This document shows, in pieces, positions 60,689-64,000 of a DNA stretch of 64,000 bases. A program made the position numbers and the translations under genes. The first letter of the stretch is position 1. Every line of letters starts with the position of its first letter. The DNA is from CAUZIZ01 sp965218775. Its GTDB lineage: Bacteria > Acidobacteriota > UBA6911 > RPQK01 > JAJDTT01. The DNA lies in NCBI GenBank assembly GCA_965218775.1, contig CBDCLS010000006.1, forward strand, positions 2,790,001 to 2,854,000. Direction: 5' to 3'. Below the pieces are notes generated by a model. It searched no databases. It was not told the origin of the DNA and worked only from the letters and a program-made list of their open reading frames with translations.

Positions 60689-62218
60689 GTGGCGAATGAA
60701 AAGGTTCCACAGGGGGGGCCACTCGACTGGAGTACTGGCTGGATCCGGTCCATGATCGCTTCATACCTCAATTCTCACCTGCCGGCTCCCCCTTCGCGCC
60801 TTCTTGTGGTGGGCTGTCCTCAGGAGTGGTTTTGTGAACGGCTGCAGCTCTCGGGCCGTGAGATACAGTGGGTAAACGGGATTGAAGCAGTCGACCAAGA
60901 AGCGGGAGCATTCCAGGGGATTCTCTGGAACGCTTCGGATCCGAGCCAGTCCCTGCCTGCGGTCATTCAGGGTGCTCGAAGTCGTCTAACTGAGAGGGGT
61001 ACGTTGATAGCAGTGACTCCGGTGCTCGCCAATAACGATCAGGGATCCTGCAGCGACTCAGGGTTCCTCCCTTCGAAGGACGAGGACAACCTACGCAGGA
61101 TTCTTCGTTGGCTCTCGGAGACAGGTTTCTCGGTCCAGAGAAGCCAACGGCTGGTCGAATCGCTGCCCCATCCGCCTGGCCTCGAGTGCGCCGGAGCCAG
61201 CGCCGCCTGGTCGGTAGTGGTGGCGCGCAAGGATCCGTTCCTCATCCGATCCTATCGCGACGGGGACGAGGATAAGATTCTCCGCCTCTTCTGGACCTGC
61301 TTTCAGTCGGCGCGGAGGCTCGACCACTGGCTATGGAAGTACGCCGAAAATCCTTATGGCCAGCACCAGATCAGCCTGGCGTTCTCGCCCCTCGGCGAAC
61401 TTGCCGCGCACTACGCTGGCTATTCCGTACCCTACTGGTTGGGCGACGAATCAAGTCAGCACAAGTGTCTTGCCCTCCACATGGGAGACATCATGACAAA
61501 TCCCTCCTTCCGCCAGATCGGGAGCAGGCGCAGCGGGCTGCTGGCTCGCACCGTGCAGCATTTTTTCGCCCTTCGCAGAGGCGGGAACTTCGGATTCTTC
61601 TTTGGCTTCAACACAGGGCCAATTCAAAGGTTTTCTGAGTGGTTCATCGGAGGTGAGCGGCTCGATCCGGTGTGTTGTTGGACGCGCGATCTTGATACAA
61701 GCCTACCCTGGACAGAAGATGGCCTATATCGAATCGAGAGGATCCACCGGGTCGGCAGTGCCTGGGACCGTTTCTTTCGGCGTGTCGCTCCCCATTACCG
61801 CTTCCTGATAAGGCGCGATGCCCGCTACCTCCGCTGGAGATATCTGGGTTGTCCCGATGCTGAGTACGTGGTGCTGGGGGCGCAGCGTTGGGGTCGCCTG
61901 GTAGGTTGGAGTGTCTTTCGCCGTCTGGAAGATCGATTGGTCTGGGGCGATGCTCTCGTTGATCCGCGCCACAGCGGGGTGGCTAGGTCCCTTCTGGCGG
62001 CCACCCGGCGCTACCCCCAGCTAGCGGGTGTTGGCCGTCTCGAAGCCTGGTTTTCCGAGCGCCCAGCATGGTGGAAACAGCAACTGCTGGAGCTCGATTT
62101 GACGGCCGTTCCGGAGCCCCAGGGCCTGACACTCATGGCCCTGCCAGACAAGGAAGAAGTTACTGCGGCGCGACTCCGGAGTATCTACTACACCATGGGA
62201 GATGGTGACCTCTTCTAG
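60689..62218 (+). CDS. methyltransferase-like domain fused to GNAT-type acyltransferase
   Basis: A protein of 509 aa with a GTG start at 60689. Residues 1-180 show a weak Rossmann-like methyltransferase outline (SRLLVVGCPQEWFCERLQLS in place of motif I, then FQGILWNASD and LTERGTLIAVTPVL), but the usual SAM-binding Gly pattern is degraded. From about 185 a GNAT-type domain begins: FLIRSYRDGDEDKILRLF, WLWKYAENPYGQHQISLAF, and IMTNPSFRQIGSRRSGLLAR, as in the acyltransferases common in exopolysaccharide loci. It should add an acyl group to a sugar or glycolipid, perhaps regulated by the N-terminal domain. Confidence 0.75.
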   Translation: MANEKVPQGGPLDWSTGWIRSMIASYLNSHLPAPPSRLLVVGCPQEWFCERLQLSGREIQWVNGIEAVDQEAGAFQGILWNASDPSQSLPAVIQGARSRLTERGTLIAVTPVLANNDQGSCSDSGFLPSKDEDNLRRILRWLSETGFSVQRSQRLVESLPHPPGLECAGASAAWSVVVARKDPFLIRSYRDGDEDKILRLFWTCFQSARRLDHWLWKYAENPYGQHQISLAFSPLGELAAHYAGYSVPYWLGDESSQHKCLALHMGDIMTNPSFRQIGSRRSGLLARTVQHFFALRRGGNFGFFFGFNTGPIQRFSEWFIGGERLDPVCCWTRDLDTSLPWTEDGLYRIERIHRVGSAWDRFFRRVAPHYRFLIRRDARYLRWRYLGCPDAEYVVLGAQRWGRLVGWSVFRRLEDRLVWGDALVDPRHSGVARSLLAATRRYPQLAGVGRLEAWFSERPAWWKQQLLELDLTAVPEPQGLTLMALPDKEEVTAARLRSIYYTMGDGDLF

Positions 62219-62321
62219 ACCAGCTTTCGTATTGCCAGTTGTCGCGGCTGGCGTCAGGGCCGTCCTGGCAGGGCTTGCGACCGAGACCACCCACAGATCT
62301 GAACCAGTCGGACTACATGAT

Positions 62322-63665
62322 CTATCCGATTGACAACGGTTTTATCAGCCAATCGACAACAGGCTCAACCGCGATCTCCTGACCTAAATCATTCCAATGA
62401 GTATCTGCCAAGAGAAAACAGAGGGAGCCAGCTCTTGCAGCTTCGTGAAAATGAGAGGATAGCGAAAGGTAATCAATACCTTCTCGCTCTGCAAAGGTGG
62501 CTAAAACCTGCTCCAGGCTATCGCAGTTTTGCAAACTCGATTCCCATAAATCGTCCGGATCCTGAGACAATGGGGCGTCTAAGCCGACTGAAGCCATCCG
62601 GTGTAGCAATAATGCGTTCCTTTCTACATGGGACAGGTAGATTTGAGGTTTGGAAGGAATGTAGACAAGAAGCATACGAATTCCTTGGTCTTTTAATGCT
62701 GTGGAAGTTCGGGCCAATATCTCCTGTGTTGGTTCCAATCCTGGATGAGCCTCCCAGTAGCTCTTAGGATAGCTTGAGTTTCGAAGGTACAACGGGCTAA
62801 ACCATATAGGTTTTGCCTCAGTGCTCCTGAACAGAAATGGAGGAAGAGGATCTACTTTTTTCTTTGCAGACTCAGCTCTTGAAGACTTTAGAGCGATCTC
62901 CTTGATCAAATCGACCAAGTAGCTCTTCGGATAATCGAAGCCAGGGAAAAGCTGAGCATAATTGCGAACACCCTGCTTCTGAGTTTCTTCTAACTGAAAC
63001 GCCTCGTCGATATCATTACCACCGAAGAAAAACCAAACGACGGCGCGGGGACGCAATTGCAGGCCTAGAGTATTTAGCATGAATTCCTCACGCTGTGGTC
63101 CTAGACCAGGTATTCCTAGGTTATACACGGATAGCTTTGTGCGATCCTGCACTTTTGCTTGAAACCCAGGGGGAGACAAGACGCCAGCAGCAAGCGCAAA
63201 CGAATCACCGACTAACAGTACATCTGCTTGATTTCTTTCGGTGAGGTTGGGCAGTCCGTTCTTATCTTTCCTGAAGATTAACTCAGGATACTGCTCGCTA
63301 TCAGGGTTAGCTTCGGAGGATACAAGTCCTAGAGCTTGTAAATCCTGAGGCGCCGGGCCCGTAGATACGGCTTGTCCAGACATGTCATAAGGGAGGGGAA
63401 CTCCCGATATGGGTGTTCTTTCGAGGATACCTGGATGGAAGAGTTCAATACCAGAAAGGGGAAAAGAGGATCTATCCCAGAACGGGAGGTGTTGGGGAAA
63501 TGTTCTCAACATCAACTCAACTGCTACAGTGCATATCAGTAGAGTGCAGGTAATCGCGATAGCCCCGAAGAGGAATTTTGTATAAAGCTGGGGATAGGAT
63601 GAAGCTCTGTTTCCAGATTGAGGCGGGTACTTATTCTTCGTGAGCGTTGATATTTTTCTTAACAT
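62322..63665 (-). CDS. membrane-anchored SGNH/AlgX-like acetyl-esterase/transferase
   Basis: A protein of 447 aa from a start at 63665. A basic head is followed by one helix (FLFGAIAITCTLLICTVAVE). The SGNH blocks are VLLVGDSFALAAGV (Ser), YNLGIPGLGPQREEF (Gly), VWFFFGGNDIDEAF (Asn) and FLLADTHWNDLGQEI with the Asp-x-His pair, so the catalytic set is complete. The DTHWN ending is typical of the AlgJ/AlgX/SGNH-like group that O-acetylates exported polysaccharides. It is lower in GC than the genes to its left, which hints at separate acquisition. It lies convergent to the MT/GNAT gene with 103 bp between stops. Confidence 0.85.
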   Translation of the reverse strand: MLRKISTLTKNKYPPQSGNRASSYPQLYTKFLFGAIAITCTLLICTVAVELMLRTFPQHLPFWDRSSFPLSGIELFHPGILERTPISGVPLPYDMSGQAVSTGPAPQDLQALGLVSSEANPDSEQYPELIFRKDKNGLPNLTERNQADVLLVGDSFALAAGVLSPPGFQAKVQDRTKLSVYNLGIPGLGPQREEFMLNTLGLQLRPRAVVWFFFGGNDIDEAFQLEETQKQGVRNYAQLFPGFDYPKSYLVDLIKEIALKSSRAESAKKKVDPLPPFLFRSTEAKPIWFSPLYLRNSSYPKSYWEAHPGLEPTQEILARTSTALKDQGIRMLLVYIPSKPQIYLSHVERNALLLHRMASVGLDAPLSQDPDDLWESSLQNCDSLEQVLATFAEREGIDYLSLSSHFHEAARAGSLCFLLADTHWNDLGQEIAVEPVVDWLIKPLSIG

Positions 63666-63803
63666 CGATGTGTCATATCGCGCGGTGCGTGGATCGTCGT
63701 CGAAGCTGCGAAGGCATCGACTTCCTCCTCCCGCCCTGACCTCGCCTCACAAGCCCCATCTGCAAACGTGATCGTATTTTAATCGTATTTATGAAGTGCG
63801 GCA

Positions 63804-64000
63804 CTAAGGCTGGGGCGAAGGATGGGCGCCGCTTTCCTTGTCCCAGCGGCCAAGCACCTTGCTGGGTGTCTCCTCGCCAGGAAAGTGGCGCTGTGCTCGT
63901 TCCAGGACCTCGAGGGCTTTTGGTCGTTCGCCCAAGCTGTGCAGGGCAAAGGCCAGATTATTATAGAACGGCGCCTGGTGTGGGTTTCGCGCCAAGGCCC
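63804..64000 (-). CDS. tetratricopeptide-repeat protein, C-terminal end (runs off right edge)
   Basis: The minus-strand frame is open from the right edge to a TAG at 63804-63806. The visible 64 residues include one full TPR unit (APFYNNLAFALHSLGERPKA, LEVLERAQRHFPGEETPSKV) and a polar tail (GRWDKESGAHPSPQP). The rest lies outside. In glycan loci such proteins often act as assembly scaffolds or belong to O-linked transferase/membrane systems; nothing more can be said. The 138 bp between this gene and the SGNH gene hold no gene. Confidence 0.75.
   Translation of the reverse strand, partial: ALARNPHQAPFYNNLAFALHSLGERPKALEVLERAQRHFPGEETPSKVLGRWDKESGAHPSPQP

Overview
The window is GC-rich bacterial chromosome. 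My best guess is an uncultivated Acidobacteriota lineage (Bryobacter/Solibacter or Vicinamibacteria type); planctomycete or verrucomicrobial origin cannot be excluded. The guess rests on the DUF1592-type cytochrome / DUF1552 pair, many Gfo/Idh/MocA oxidoreductases (one with a twin-arginine signal), secreted subtilases ending in short Trp-rich repeats, an EthD-type protein, a Rieske oxygenase, and frequent GTG/TTG starts with strong Shine-Dalgarno sequences. I saw no tRNA, rRNA or CRISPR array.

Region 1 (1-3968) is a minus-strand DUF1592 -> DUF1552 pair; the DUF1552 gene runs off the left edge. Region 2 (4284-20515) is the most distinctive part. A cassette of kelch propeller, two subtilases (S8-a, S8-b), an internally duplicated multi-pass membrane protein and an amidohydrolase is present twice in tandem. 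The duplication joint (11961-11964) fuses the 3' tip of the Rieske gene to the middle of the kelch gene. Both S8-a copies are preceded by a GEMM-like (cyclic di-GMP-I type) riboswitch and a hairpin that can mask the Shine-Dalgarno sequence. Each subtilase ends in 13-16 tandem hexapeptides built on W-S-D. Some segments of the two blocks are identical or nearly so while others have diverged strongly, which suggests gene conversion. The first amidohydrolase copy, the second kelch copy and the second S8-a copy are broken.

Region 3 (20448-36503) is mainly catabolic: Rieske oxygenase, EthD-like protein, two Gfo/Idh oxidoreductases, an alpha/beta hydrolase, a relic of a PQQ glucose dehydrogenase, a secreted ankyrin protein, an HpcH/HpaI aldolase, a five-bladed-propeller glycosidase-like protein and a glycosidase-like TIM barrel. 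Three almost identical 1474-bp IS4-family elements lie here, two of them in direct tandem sharing a 10-bp target repeat.

Region 4 (36560 to the right edge) is a surface-polysaccharide locus. It holds two coupled GT2 genes, a Wzm/Wzt-type ABC exporter, a GT2, a PIG-L deacetylase-GT2 fusion, a GT2-GT4 fusion, a GT4-like enzyme, a radical SAM/SPASM gene split by an IS256-family element, four SGNH-fold proteins (one frameshifted), a tiny DUF5989-type membrane protein, an FAD oxidoreductase of the UDP-galactopyranose-mutase type, a further GT2, an MT-like/GNAT fusion and the end of a TPR protein. A HicBA toxin-antitoxin pair and a large DDE transposase interrupt the locus. The likely common role is to build, decorate and export a surface glycan.
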